Made by a program: the position numbers and the translations under genes
The notes under the pieces: model-generated
The model's input: the letters and a program-made list of their open reading frames with translations, nothing else
What the model was told of the DNA's origin: nothing
Database searches by the model: none
From: Allomyces arbusculus
Taxonomy: Eukaryota > Blastocladiomycota > Blastocladiomycetes > Blastocladiales > Blastocladiaceae
Reading direction: 5' to 3'
DNA length: 64,000 bases
Assembly: GCA_027604705.1 (NCBI GenBank)
Contig: JADHYV010000013.1
Coordinates: forward strand, 310,001-374,000
Shown here: positions 32,682 to 42,968 of the stretch, one piece after another
Position numbering within the stretch: position 1 is the first letter of the stretch
Layout: every line of letters begins with the position of its first letter

Positions 32682-33477
32682 ATGTCGTTGGCCGGCACGC
32701 CCTTCAGTGGCTCGTTGGGGATTTCAGACTCGCTCGGCAAGGACAATGACTCGGTAAAGATGGCTCGGTAAAGATGTCTGCGATTTTGGGTCGTTGTTCA
32801 TGTGTATTCTTCCTTCTACTGCAGACCGGCTCGGTGTGCGCCAACCTCGGTGGCGTTGCGCATCCGGCTGGTTGGCTGTCCGAGATCAATCGCGCTTTGG
32901 AGCAGCTCGATGCGGTGCTTGACGAAACGCACGAGATGCAGCAGAATGTCGCGCACGCCTCGACCGACAACATCGAGGCACTTGGCCGCGACTTGAATGC
33001 GCTCAAGCGCAAGCTCGAGAACATCAAGAACCTGCCGATATTCTCGACTTTCGCGCGGACGTCATCGACCGCAAGCTCGACGACAAGTTCGAGTTTTTCT
33101 ACAAGAAGTTTCAGACGGTCGAGTCGGCGGTCCTTGGCGTAGAGAAGAAGCTCGATTTGGTTGAAAAGAGGCTCTTGTCGGTCGAAATTAGGCAAGAGTC
33201 GCTCGAAAAGAAGGTCGACTTGGCCGAAAAGAAGGTCGACTTGGTCGAACAGAGGCTCAAGTTGGTCGAAAAGAAGGTCGACTCGGTCGAAAAGAAGGTC
33301 GACTCGGTCGAAAAGAAGGTCGACTCGGTCGAACAGAGGCTCAAGTTGGTCGAAACGCAGGTCAATGGGTTGAAGACGTGGATTGACGTGCTCCGTGACC
33401 AAGTGGAAGGAGAGATGCGCGAGGCGCGGGCATTCCGCAGTGAGATGCGCCAATACTTTCGGTCGCGTAACGACTGA
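32682..33477 (+). CDS. Orphan heptad-repeat coiled-coil protein with one apparent frame break
   Basis: I do not recognise a family. Exon 1 (32682-32753) joins across a 71-nt GTAAAG...CTGCAG intron to exon 2 (from 32825). Exon 2 reads through a helical region (EINRALEQLDAVLDETHEMQ, LKRKLENIKNLP) and then loses frame near 33030. The next frame continues at once with DILDFRADVIDRKLDDKFEFF and eleven heptads of the VEKKVDS type to a stop at 33475-33477. No intron fits at the break, so it is a one-base sequencing error, a recent inactivating change, or recoding; no classical slippery heptamer is visible. The C-terminus (RSEMRQYFRSRND) is charged. No signal peptide or membrane segment is evident. 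The gene lies between TBC1D5 and the decayed TBC1D5 tail copy. Confidence 0.6.
33139..33369 (+). repeat. 21-bp tandem repeat encoding coiled-coil heptads (11 units)
   Basis: Eleven consecutive 21-bp units encode seven-residue blocks: VEKKLDL, VEKRLLS, VEIRQES, LEKKVDL, AEKKVDL, VEQRLKL, three VEKKVDS, VEQRLKL, VETQVNG. The three central units are almost identical at the DNA level, and the VEQRLKL unit recurs, suggesting block duplication. Confidence 0.93.
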
Positions 33478-33630
33478 CGGTGTGTTCTCTTCTCTTCCGC
33501 TCCTGAGCTCGCTGCTCCCATGAGGTCGGCCGCTTTGCAACGGTGCGCGTCGGCGCCTCTAAGTCGACACGATTGTAAATATTCAGCCGTTTGTTCATAA
33601 ATTCGTGCGGTTCTGGGAATTATCGTTCGT

Positions 33631-34247
33631 CTCGCGCGATTGTACCTGACCGCATGGTGCTAGCCACACGTCGTTTCCATTGCCGCGACCATGGTACGTG
33701 CCCTGTTCCAGTATATTTCTCATCCGTCGACCCGCCTACTCACTCTCCACCCGCTCAACTAGCTCCCCGACAGGAAGCGCGACCGTCTCACGCACGACGA
33801 CGACTGCACCGCCGTGGCCGTGACGATACACAGCGGCCCCCACTCACCAGGCCCGACGTGACTCTGCAAATTGTACAGTTGCGTCGGCAATTCGCGCCAG
33901 ACGTTTTTGATCTCGCCAACGCGAAACGCGCAGCCGCGGCCAACGCCCCGACACGACTGTGGATCCTGTCGAGCCCGTATGCGGCGACCTGCCCTCCGGC
34001 CACGACGGGTGCGGGCGCGTGATTGCCCCAGCACAAGTCGCTGCAGGGACCGCACGCACTCGGGGCGCCAGTCGGGAAAGCGTTGAGAAGGACGGCATGT
34101 CGCCGCCGAAAGCGCCGGCCGCAGCGGTCGGGGCCATGCTCGTAGCGGCGGTGCACGGCGCGCGCGGGTCGCTCATGGCGCTGCCCTCGTCGAGTCCGGC
34201 GGCCCTCGCCGATGGGGAAGCGAGGGTGGCGGCAGGGTTGGGTATGT
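33631..34247 (+). pseudogene. Decayed copy of the TBC1D5 3' end
   Basis: This stretch aligns by eye to parent 31629-32243, in the same orientation and with almost constant offset (2002-2005 bp). It includes the counterpart of the last intron (GGTACG donor and CTAG acceptor region) and of FRRQFAPVVFDLAQRF as LRRQFAPDVFDLAN. Several small changes break the frame, and nothing upstream could supply the GAP domain. Retention of intron sequence shows DNA-level duplication and argues against reverse transcription. Moderate divergence suggests an older event than the QTRT1 tail copy. Confidence 0.85.
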
Positions 34248-34250
34248 AGT

Positions 34251-34722
34251 GTGCGAGTGCGCCGAAGCGGCCCGCGATGCAGAAGTTGAAGGTATCTGAG
34301 TGGGGAGGGTGGGGTGGAGAAAACGGTTTTGATTGATATCTAGGTGATGGCTGTATCCAATGTCGGGTTTGAAACTTGAAACGCAAGTGGCCGTGAGCAT
34401 ACTCTCGTCCCGACGCGCACCGTTACTGCACGCGTCGGTGAGGTGGTGGACAACATTCATCGCGTCCTGACCGAGTCTGCGACCGGGATTGGAGCGATGT
34501 TTGCGGCCGACGGGACACGAGATCGCGATTCGTTGCAGGAGCGACGCGTCGGAGCTGTTGCGGTGGAGAGGCACGTGTTGAGAAGGCAAGATTCAGTCAT
34601 TCCTTCAAGTCGCTCTGATCGCTCCAATTTGTGCACCTTCACCCCTCGGCCATTTCGATTTCGACTTGATCCCGGCCACGACCACGACGACTACCAAGTG
34701 CAGCTCGCTCTTTGGCTCTGCC
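34251..34722. other. Intergenic, upstream of QTRT1
   Basis: A 472-bp spacer between the TBC1D5 tail copy and the QTRT1 start. It should contain the QTRT1 promoter. The QTRT1 frame is open upstream to a Met at 34666, giving 19 extra residues. Nothing else was recognised. Confidence 0.5.
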
Positions 34723-36350
34723 ATGGCCGCCTCCACCGCTGTAGCCGCCGCGGCCGCGGCCGCATCCGCCACAACCACAACCGTCGCTGGCCCGGCACTA
34801 CGGCACACAATCATTGCGAAATGTCCCGTTTCCAAGGCTCGCGTCACGCACATCCACCTGCCGCACTATACGGCGCACACGCCCATGTTCATGCCTGTCG
34901 GGACCAAAGGCACAATGAAGGGCCTGACCGTGCAGCAACTCGAGCAGCTCGACTGTCATGTGATTCTCGCCAACACCTACCACATGTCGCTCAAGCCCGG
35001 ACAGCAGCTACTCGACGACATGGGCGGTCTGCACCCTTGGATGGGCTGGAACCGCGGGATGCTCACCGACTCGGGTGGGTTCCAAATGGTCTCGCTGATC
35101 GACCTGTCGTCAGTGACCGAAGACGGCGTCGAGTTCACGTCGCCCTACAACGACGGGTCCCGGATCTTGTTGACGCCCGAGAAATCAATTGATTTGCAGA
35201 ATTCAATTGGTGCCGATATTATGATGCAGTTGGACGATGTCGTGAATCCGCTGTGTCCGCGCGAGAGGATCGAGGAGGCCATGTGGCGGTCGATTCGGTG
35301 GCTGGATCGCGGGATCAAGGCGCACAGGAACCCGACAAGGCAGAACTTGTTTCCGATAATTCAGGGTGGACTGCACCCGGATTTGCGGCGCAAGTGCATT
35401 GACGGTACGGACGGAAGTGGGAGCGATGGATGCGCGGCGATGCGGATGGACATGGAGATTGACATGGCGTGTGGGTGGACAGAAATGGTCAAGCGCGACG
35501 CTCCCGGGTACGCGATTGGTGGCCTGTCGGGGGGAGAAGACAAGAAGGAATTCTGGCGAGTCCGTGACTTTGGCCTCCGTGCTGCTCAATCTGTGCCAAT
35601 TCTGACACAACTTATGTGCTGCCTAGATTGTCTCACTTTGCACCGACTTGCTGCCGGAAAACAAGCCGCGATATTGCATGGGGATTGGGTGCGTTGGTTC
35701 GAATTTGGTTGTGCTGTTATCGTGAACCATGGCCTCGCTCACCAACCGTTCCACTCTAGGTACGCGCTCGACCTGGTCGTGTGCTCGGCGCTGGGCGTCG
35801 ACATGTTTGACTGCGTCTTCCCGACCCGAACCGCGGTACGCCATTCATTTCCGAACCTCTTCACTCTTGGTCGTCGTCTCCACCCGCTCACCCACCAATC
35901 CCTTTTGTCTAGCGTTTCGGCAACGCCCTCGTCCCATGGGGCTCCATGTCGCTCAAGCACTCGGCGTTCAAGGACGACGCGCGGCCAATCGACCCGGGGT
36001 GCCCGTGCCCGACGTGCGCACAATACTCGCGCGCGTATCTGCACAGGATCGTGACGCGCGAAACGACGGCCGCGCACTTGATCAGCGTGCACAATATCGC
36101 CTACCAGATGCAGTTGATGCGCGAGATGCGCACTGCGATTATCGAGCACCGGTTCCCGGAATGGACGCAAACGTTTTGTAAGCGGCAGTACCCAAAGGGG
36201 AACGTGCCGTTCTGGGCGGTCGAGGCGCTCGCGAGTGTCGGGATCGAGGTGGAGTCGACAGAGAAGGGGTATGATGCGGCCGACGGCGCGGCAGGCGACG
36301 GCGCGGATGGTGTGCCGCCGGTGGAGAAAGTCGATGGGATGCAGAAGTGA
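34723..36350 (+). CDS. QTRT1: Queuine tRNA-ribosyltransferase catalytic subunit
   Basis: QTRT1 exchanges guanine-34 of Asp, Asn, His and Tyr tRNAs for queuine, which eukaryotes take from bacteria or food. Five exons (34723-35404, 35483-35559, 35627-35688, 35760-35835, 35913-36350) give 444 residues. Motifs: [23 protein letters not shown] with the catalytic-base Asp, DIMM and [28 protein letters not shown], the nucleophile region [15 protein letters not shown], and the zinc site [15 protein letters not shown]. The first intron is 78 nt and stays in frame, so an unspliced reading looks deceptively open. An AATAAA at 36350-36355 overlaps the stop codon's last base. The tail after the zinc domain is long and Gly/Ala/Asp-rich. 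A decayed copy of the last exon lies about 2.17 kb downstream. Confidence 0.95.
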
Positions 36351-37130
36351 ATAAAATTGTCGCGTTTTGTATACCTATCCCCGAATGTTGCGAATGGCTT
36401 TCTCTTTGGCATCCGCGGGTGCAATACTGGCTGTGATCATCAGTCTCCCTCTGCTCGTACGGCGCAAACCCACAGTAAACGAGAGCGCAAGCACGATCTG
36501 TCCAATCCAAATCATGAGGAACAATGATGGGAAGCGTGCGGCATAATCTACCAGGCCTGTGTACCAGTTCACTCACTGCTGGTCGATGGACATGGCCCGC
36601 AGCTTGTGCTGCTCACCATGGCGAATGTTAACTGCGCAAGATCAAGATCAGTGCGCTTCAACCGTCGCGTTCGGCTGCCGGCAATAGCGAGGCCTCACGA
36701 GCTTCTCTCGTGGGTCATCTTTACCGTGAGCGTCCATGCAATGCAGCAATGAATGTTCCTGTTCGCGGCCTCTCCATCACGACCGATCCACAGTCAGACG
36801 ATTGTGGACGGCCGACCCCCCGCGATTCGAATTCTTGTTGGCTGGCGGACTCCTTGGCAAATCGCCTGCTTCATATGGCTCTTGCATCGCGTCCGTGTGA
36901 CAACCATTGGTCACATCTGGCAATGCATATCATGCTGTCGCTCAAGCTGGCTGGTCCCCTTCTCGAAGAGACCGCGACTGTCCAAGCACTGAGAGGCTCG
37001 CTGCTGCCGCCACCGGCCCACCACAAAGGAACGCGATCGCCGCGCTGTTCAACTCGGACGCGCACGACAAATGCCCACGCTCCCCGGCGCGTCCACCCTC
37101 CCCGCTCACTCCCCAACCCGCGCGCTTGTA
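36351..37130. other. 780-bp spacer downstream of QTRT1
   Basis: Holds the QTRT1 3' UTR and the promoter of the next gene. A 65-codon minus-strand frame (36375-36572) includes a hydrophobic stretch (LFLMIWIGQIVLALSFTVGL) but starts with GTG and has no known relative. I treat it as unsupported. No repeat or RNA gene was seen. Confidence 0.45.
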
Positions 37131-37820
37131 ATGACCACGACCACACACAACGACCGCGGCGGCCATTGCGGCAGTAACGACGACGCCAGCGCCCACGAGC
37201 GCATGCCGCTCCTATCGACGGCGACATCGCCTGCCACCGGCCCCACGCCTCCGCCCGTGTCGGCCAAGCCCGTCCACACCAGCAACTCCGCTGCGACCAC
37301 GTCCATCGATGCCGACGCGACCAAGACGAATGCCGCGACTGCGACTGAACCCGATACCGCGCACCACCGCCAATGCCGCCAGCGCGCGTCCACACTCGCT
37401 TCGATCATTCTTGTGGAACTGATCGTCGGCGGCACCGTCTTCGCCGCGGTCCGTGGTAGCCGCCTCGCACTCGCCATGCTTCCGCTCGGTTTCGCGGCTC
37501 TTATCGCGGGTGTCGCCCTACAAGCTGTCGAGGAATACCGCCGCAACAGCTCGCGCCCTATGGTTGGCCATACAGCAGGCCATGATCATACTCAATCTCG
37601 CGAGGGCACTATTGGCGGTGCCGAGGGGGCCGCACTCGCCAAGGACGTGCGGCAGCGGCTGAGCAAGATTGAGGAGGGTGTGCAGCGCATGCACATGCAA
37701 CAGGGCGAGCAACTTGCAGTGTTGCGCGAGATGCGTGACTTTCTGCGCGAGTATCGTGACGAAAAGCGCGCACAGCGAGTCAAGCAGCACGAGCAGGGTG
37801 AGCGAGAGGAAGTGCAATGA
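37131..37820 (+). CDS. Orphan protein: two membrane segments plus C-terminal coiled coil
   Basis: I do not recognise a family. The single exon encodes 229 residues from the Met at 37131 (249 from a Met at 37071). The first 100 residues are polar and Thr/Ala/Pro-rich. Two hydrophobic segments follow, TLASIILVELIVGGTVFAAV and ALAMLPLGFAALIAGVALQ, separated by a short turn with Arg, suggesting a membrane hairpin. The C-terminal 60 residues form a strongly charged coil (KDVRQRLSKIEEGVQRM, LREMRDFLREYRDEKRAQR). The layout recalls small organelle-membrane scaffold proteins, but no function can be assigned. It sits between QTRT1 and the decayed QTRT1 tail copy. Confidence 0.6.
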   Translation: MTTTTHNDRGGHCGSNDDASAHERMPLLSTATSPATGPTPPPVSAKPVHTSNSAATTSIDADATKTNAATATEPDTAHHRQCRQRASTLASIILVELIVGGTVFAAVRGSRLALAMLPLGFAALIAGVALQAVEEYRRNSSRPMVGHTAGHDHTQSREGTIGGAEGAALAKDVRQRLSKIEEGVQRMHMQQGEQLAVLREMRDFLREYRDEKRAQRVKQHEQGEREEVQ

Positions 37821-38092
37821 TGGGGTCAGTTATACATAGTGGTCAGAACATGACACTGCATCCCTTGTCAGATGTTCATGCCTAGGCTTTCTGGTCAGCT
37901 TTCCCTCTCTCATAATCCAATTCCGCTAACCATACTTTTTGCCTGGATCTGGTCATGCACCTGGCGCTGGACATGGACATGCTTAACAGACTGCAATGGT
38001 CCCGACTCAAGAATCAGAATCAGGAGGACAGCAAATCTGGTACACGCAGTTGATGGTCCCTACCTTCCCCATGTTGCATCTGCCCTCACTTT

Positions 38093-38515
38093 AATCCCTC
38101 GCTATCGTTTCGGCAACGGTAGGACGATGTGCACTCCATTAAATCGGCCTAACCGTGCCCGGCGTGTGCGTAACTGGCATTACTCCCGCACCTACCTGCA
38201 CCGGATCGTGACGCGCGAAACGACGGCCGCGCACTTGATCAGCACTTGATCAGCGTGCACAATATCGCCTACCAGATGCAGTTGATGCGCGAGATGCGCA
38301 CGGCGATTATCGAGCAAAGGTTTCCGGAATGGACGCAAACGTTTTGCATGCGGCAGTACCCAAAGGGGAACGTGCCGTTCTGGGCGGTCGAGGCGCTCGC
38401 AAGTGTCGGGATCGAGGTGAAGTCGACAGAGAAGGGGTATGGCGCGGGGGACGGTGCGGCAGGGGAGGGCGCGAATGGCGTGCCGGTGGAGAAGGCCGAT
38501 GGGATGCAGGAATGA
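38093..38515 (+). pseudogene. Decayed copy of the QTRT1 last exon
   Basis: Aligns to the end of QTRT1 intron 4 and exon 5 (from about 35900 to the stop at 36350) on the same strand, offset 2165-2193 bp. The last 310 bp are nearly identical to the parent, down to [18 protein letters not shown] and the stop-aligned position 38513-38515. The first 110 bp, including the zinc-site cysteines, are heavily diverged. An 11-bp direct duplication (cacttgatcag twice, near 38235) breaks the frame inside the conserved part. The AATAAA that overlaps the parent stop is absent. The remainder of the gene is missing, so this is a 5'-truncated pseudogene. Confidence 0.88.
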
Positions 38516-39141
38516 ATGAGTGTGTCGTGCTTGTGGTGTGAATGCGTTGATCTTGGTTGTTGCAGCGATGAGCGTCATCACGTTCGCGATCATGGGTCAC
38601 TGCGTTTCTGTTGGCGAGACACGTTCCCCACGGGCCACGGCACACGAGAGCGTAGGGCGCGTCCCCGTCGTTTGTCGCCGTCCTCATAAACAATCCATGA
38701 CGAGGCAATGAGCGACTTCATTGCGCGATACATGCCCTGGCTCGAAGCGAGAACCCAGGTGGATGCTCTTGCACGTGATGACTGCATTCGTTGCTTTCGC
38801 CACAGCCGCGACTTTTCCAGTGGAAAGCTGGGAAGTCGCCAAACCGAAACGCCTGGCGTTGCATACTTGAGACGACCCGAACCTGAGCCCAAAACGTCAC
38901 GACAAACGCCGTTCTCCTCTCTCTGAAACCGTCGCGAGTTGAAACACAATCTGCCGCATCGGCATCGGCATCGCTTCCCCGCGCACGAACGAAACCGACC
39001 GCTGTTGCCACGGACACGAACACAAGCGCGCAATCCACGGCCGTGCCGCCCTCATCGACCGCAATCGTCACGCCCGCCGCCACCGAGAGCACCGGCAGCG
39101 CCGTCGTTCCACACTCAAGAGCACAAAGATTCGCCACGACC
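38516..39141. other. Intergenic, upstream of STE12-like gene
   Basis: A 626-bp spacer that should hold the promoter and 5' UTR of the STE12-like gene. The STE12 frame is open upstream to a codon near 39043, but the first convincing Met is at 39142. No other feature was recognised. Confidence 0.5.
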
Positions 39142-40834
39142 ATGGGCGACGCGCACGCTCCGCCGCCGCCGCCGCCGCCGCCGACTCAGGACAGCGGCCA
39201 CGACCATGCCGCTTTGGGCCCGCCGCCTCCAGCCGAGCTCGCCGCGAACTGGATGGTGCCAGCTCCCGCGGTCCCGTCGCCGTTGCTGGTTCATGGCCAC
39301 GCGCAGCACCAGCAACAGCAGCAGCGGCATCATCTTCAAGAGCAGCAGCAGCAGCACCAGCAACAGCAACAGCAATACGGTCAGCAGCACCCGCACCAGC
39401 ATGCCGCGCCGGTCAACGGCTTATTGCCGCCTCCCAGTAACGGCCATTTCCCGGCGCAACCAGCGCCGACGTACGGCTCCCCAACAGTGACGCACGAGTC
39501 CCTGCCGCACGCGCACGCGTCGACATCCGCACCCCTGCCTCCACCCGTATCCACGGCGTCGATGCTGCCGCTCCCACTCCCGCCCGGCACCCTCCCGCCG
39601 CCACAGGCCGACGCGTCCACGGTGGTCGCCACGGCCCCTCCACCCGCACCCGGCACGTCGACCCCGACCGGCGGCGGTGGCGGCAGCGGTGGCGGCAGCG
39701 GCGGCGCGCTCGCGACGCTCCTGCAGCCGAACCCTGTCGCGCAACTTCCGCTCTCCGACCAGCTCGCGCACCTGCACCTGTTCCTGGCCACGGCGCCGTC
39801 GCAATGGGACCCGGCGCAGCGGATTCGTCGGTTCCTGCTGCCCAATGGCGAGCACGTGTCATGCGTCTGGCACAATAACTTGTTTTTCGTGACGGGTACC
39901 GACGTGATTCGCGCGCTGCTGTTCCGGTTCCAAGCGATGAACCGGCCCGTGCGCAATTTGAAGAAGTTTGAAGAGGGCATTTTCTCGGGTACGTGAGTGG
40001 TGGTGGAGTCGGGTCGACCTGACGCGACACGACGCGACGCGACGCCAAGGGTGTCAGATATTGGCATGGGTGCCAAGACTAATCAACCACGACACGAAAT
40101 CTAGACCTGCGCAACCTCAAGCCCGGAGTCGACGCGGCCCTCGAAGAGTCCCGGTCCGAGTTTCTCGAATGGCTGCACAAGCACAATTGCGTGCGCACGC
40201 AAAAAAAGCAAAAAGTCTTCTACTGGTTTTCCGTACCCTGGGACCAGCTCTTCTACGACGCGCTCGAACGCGATATCAAGCGCGAGGCTCAAGGGCTCGA
40301 GCCCACCTCGTACCCCGTCGGAGTTCCGCCGCCCGACTTGCCGTCGGTTGATAAGAACCCGCTGTTCTTGCAGCATCTCGAGGCCGAGGGGGTCGCGCGC
40401 GGTGGGGAAGGGTCGGCCGAGGGGTCGGCAAGTGGGACGACGGCGGCGAGTACGCCCACGAGCACGCCGACTGTCGCGCGGCGCGCGCGCGCGAGTAACG
40501 CGACGGAGACCACGACAACGACTGCGCGGAAGCGGCGCGCGACGGGGACGGGAACGGCCGTGCGCGCGCGGAAACGGACGACCGCGGCAGCGCAAGCTGC
40601 GGCAGCGGCTGCCGCTGCCGCGCAGGAGGCGACGACCGAGGAGCAGCAACCGCCCCCACCACCGCCCGTGTCGGCACCAGCCGCACCGCCACAGAACCAG
40701 TCGCCGTTTCAGGCACCGCCGCTGACGCTGTTGCAGCAGCAACAGCAGGTCGGTGACCAGCCGCCGTCGCAGTCGCAGGCGGGCGTGCAGCAGCAGATGG
40801 GGACACCGTTTGCGCACGTGCCAGGACCGGACGC

Positions 40835-40866
<32 letters not shown>

Positions 40867-42968
40867 CATTCTCGAACGGGCCGTTTGGCAACCCGCCTAT
40901 GCCACAGAACGTGTCGCAGCCGTCATTTGCGACTGCGCCGTTCAGTAACTCGCAACAGCAGCAGCCGATGCAGGCGCAGCAGCAGCCGCAACCTCAGCCG
41001 CAACCGCAGTGGTACCAGATCCAGCAGCAGCAGCCACCGTCGCAGCCTTTTCAACAGCCGCAAACAGCGCCGCAATCGTTTCAGCAACTTCACGCGCCGG
41101 CACCGTCGCACCAGGGCGTGCCGCAGTTTCACGCGTTCCCGCCATCGAATGCGATGCAGTCGCCGCCTCCGTTCCCACCACTTCAACCCACCGGCATGGC
41201 CGGGCCGGTGCAGCAGCAGCAGCAGCAGGCCGGCCACATCGTGCAGCCGCCGCTGCCGCCACCCACTGCGCTTGATCAGTACCACCAACATCATGGCGGC
41301 GGCGCCGTGCAATACCAGTCGGTGCCTGCACCACAACAGCCCACCTCGCACCACGGTCCGCTACTGACGCAAGGTCTGTCGTTTCAGCCGGCGGGCGCGG
41401 GTGCGGGCGCGGCGGGGCCGTTTGCTACTGGCGCAGCGAACGGCGCGTTTCCCGCGGCCACGACGCACGCCGTGCACGCGCAGCAGCAGCAGTACATGTA
41501 CCAGCCGGTCTCCGCACCACAGCAACAGCAGCAGCAACAGCAGTTCATGTCGCCGCATTACCAGCCGTCGCCATTGCTGGCCACGAGCACGCCGCATTTG
41601 CCGCCCTTGCGCACTGACTCATCGTTGAGCAGTGCGAGTATCGCGCACTTGCAGTCGCCCGTGGCACCATCTCCGGCCGCGCCGCCACCGTCGCGACTCC
41701 TGCTTGCCGGGTTGATTGACCCGGTCTCGGCGCAGAGCACGCCGTTGGCCGGGCCCGTCGAACTCGGGTACACGTCGATGCCGACGCCGCACCATCACCG
41801 GCAATTGTCGATGCCGCAGCAACAGTCGTACCCGCAACCGCAGCAGCAGCCGATGGTCGTGCAGATGGGGCCCGGTGGGCCCATGGCGACGCCGACGCAG
41901 CAGCCGATGCAAATCACGCTCCCGCAACCGCCGCCGCCACAGATGCAGCCGATGCACTCGCAGCAGCAGCAGCAGCACGTGCAGGTGTACGGCCACTCAC
42001 CAATGGGTGCGGGCCAGCCGCCGGGCAATGTCATCGTCGTCTACCCCGGGCAGCCGATGCCGTACCAACCGCAACAGCAGCATGCACCGTCGGCGACGCC
42101 CGCCACGGTTCTGCGCGAGCCGTCCGTCTTTCAGTCGCCGCCGACCATGGTCACGACGCTCGCTGCACCCTCGAACGGCCCGTTTGACCATGTCTACGTG
42201 GCTCCACCGCCGCCATTACCAGGCACCACCTCCGCGCCGTCGCAGTACCACAACCCGACCGCGCTCATGCAGGCCATGACCCCGCACACAGCGCCCGTCA
42301 CGCTCGCGGACGCGGTCGCCGCAAGTATGACCCCTCATACGGCACCAGTCGTCCTGGACCCGGCGACTGCCACCCCGATCAACGGTGCGACGTCGTTCCA
42401 GAACCTCGTCATGGCGTCGACCGCCGCAGTTGCCGCGCCCATGACCCCGGCGTCGCAGGGCCTGTTACCGACGGACCCGGCACGCGCACTTCCCGGATCC
42501 GCACCCTTACCCGCGCCCGCAGCCACTTCCGCGGGGTCACACGTCTACGCGGCGACTCCCCCGCCGGACCTGTTTATGGCGCAACCGTGGGTCGCCGACG
42601 CGCTTGACGGCATGGAATTCGCGTGGGACGATACGTTAATCGACTACCACCCGCTCCCCACGCTCCCGCTGGCGTCGCCGAGTAAACGCGCCGGGTCCGC
42701 CGCTCCGCAAGGCGCGCTGGCGTCAGCGCTCGCGGCGAATGACGCCCTGGGCGTGCAGCAGTCCGGGATCGTAAAACGCCGGCGGCCGTCGATGCTGTTG
42801 AATAAGACGCTGTCGCGGCGTCTGTCGATGACGAAAGATGTCTTGGCGCTGGGGGGTGGGGGGCTGGGGGCCGCGTTGGGTGCGCCGGGTGGGTTGATGG
42901 CGGCGTTGGCGCCGATGGGGGGTCGAGGGCCGGCGGGGTCGGGACCCGTGGGGTCGGAACCGATGTGA
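39142..42968 (+). CDS. STE12: STE12-domain transcription factor, very long and Gln-rich
   Basis: Ste12 factors act at the end of fungal MAP-kinase cascades controlling mating and invasive growth. Two exons (39142-39988, 40105-42968) encode 1236 residues, against 688 in S. cerevisiae. The STE homeodomain-like DNA-binding domain covers about residues 225-352: FLLPNGEHVSCVWHNNLFFV, GTDVIRALLFRFQAMNRPVR, FEEGIFSDLRNLKPGVDAAL, CVRTQKKQKVFYWFSVPWDQ, ALERDIKREAQGLEP. The intron falls inside this domain, and the join gives the family-perfect EEGIFSDLRNLKPG. Nearly 900 residues of Gln/Pro-rich low-complexity sequence follow. The C-terminus has a basic patch (VKRRRPSMLL, SRRLSMTKD). I see no C2H2 zinc fingers, which many filamentous-fungal Ste12 proteins carry. 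Confidence 0.95.
39160..39183 (+). repeat. (ccg)n microsatellite coding poly-Pro
   Basis: About eight ccg triplets just after the STE12 start encode PPPPPPPP. Confidence 0.9.
40834..40864 (+). repeat. (cag)n microsatellite coding poly-Gln in STE12
   Basis: About ten cag triplets give a Q10-like run, the purest of many Gln tracts in the STE12-like protein. Confidence 0.9.

Noticed and set aside
33000-33060. Programmed -1 frameshift site in the coiled-coil gene
   Set aside because: No X-XXY-YYZ slippery heptamer and no obvious downstream stem; error or mutation is simpler.
36375-36600. Minus-strand CGFAPYEQR string resembling ribosomal protein eL36, and a hydrophobic 65-codon frame in another phase
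   Set aside because: The match stops after nine residues, no flanking eL36 sequence exists in any frame, and the hydrophobic frame lacks an ATG.
32682-37820. Homing endonuclease or integrase identity for the two small genes beside the tail copies
   Set aside because: No LAGLIDADG, GIY-YIG, HNH, tyrosine or serine recombinase motif is visible in either protein.
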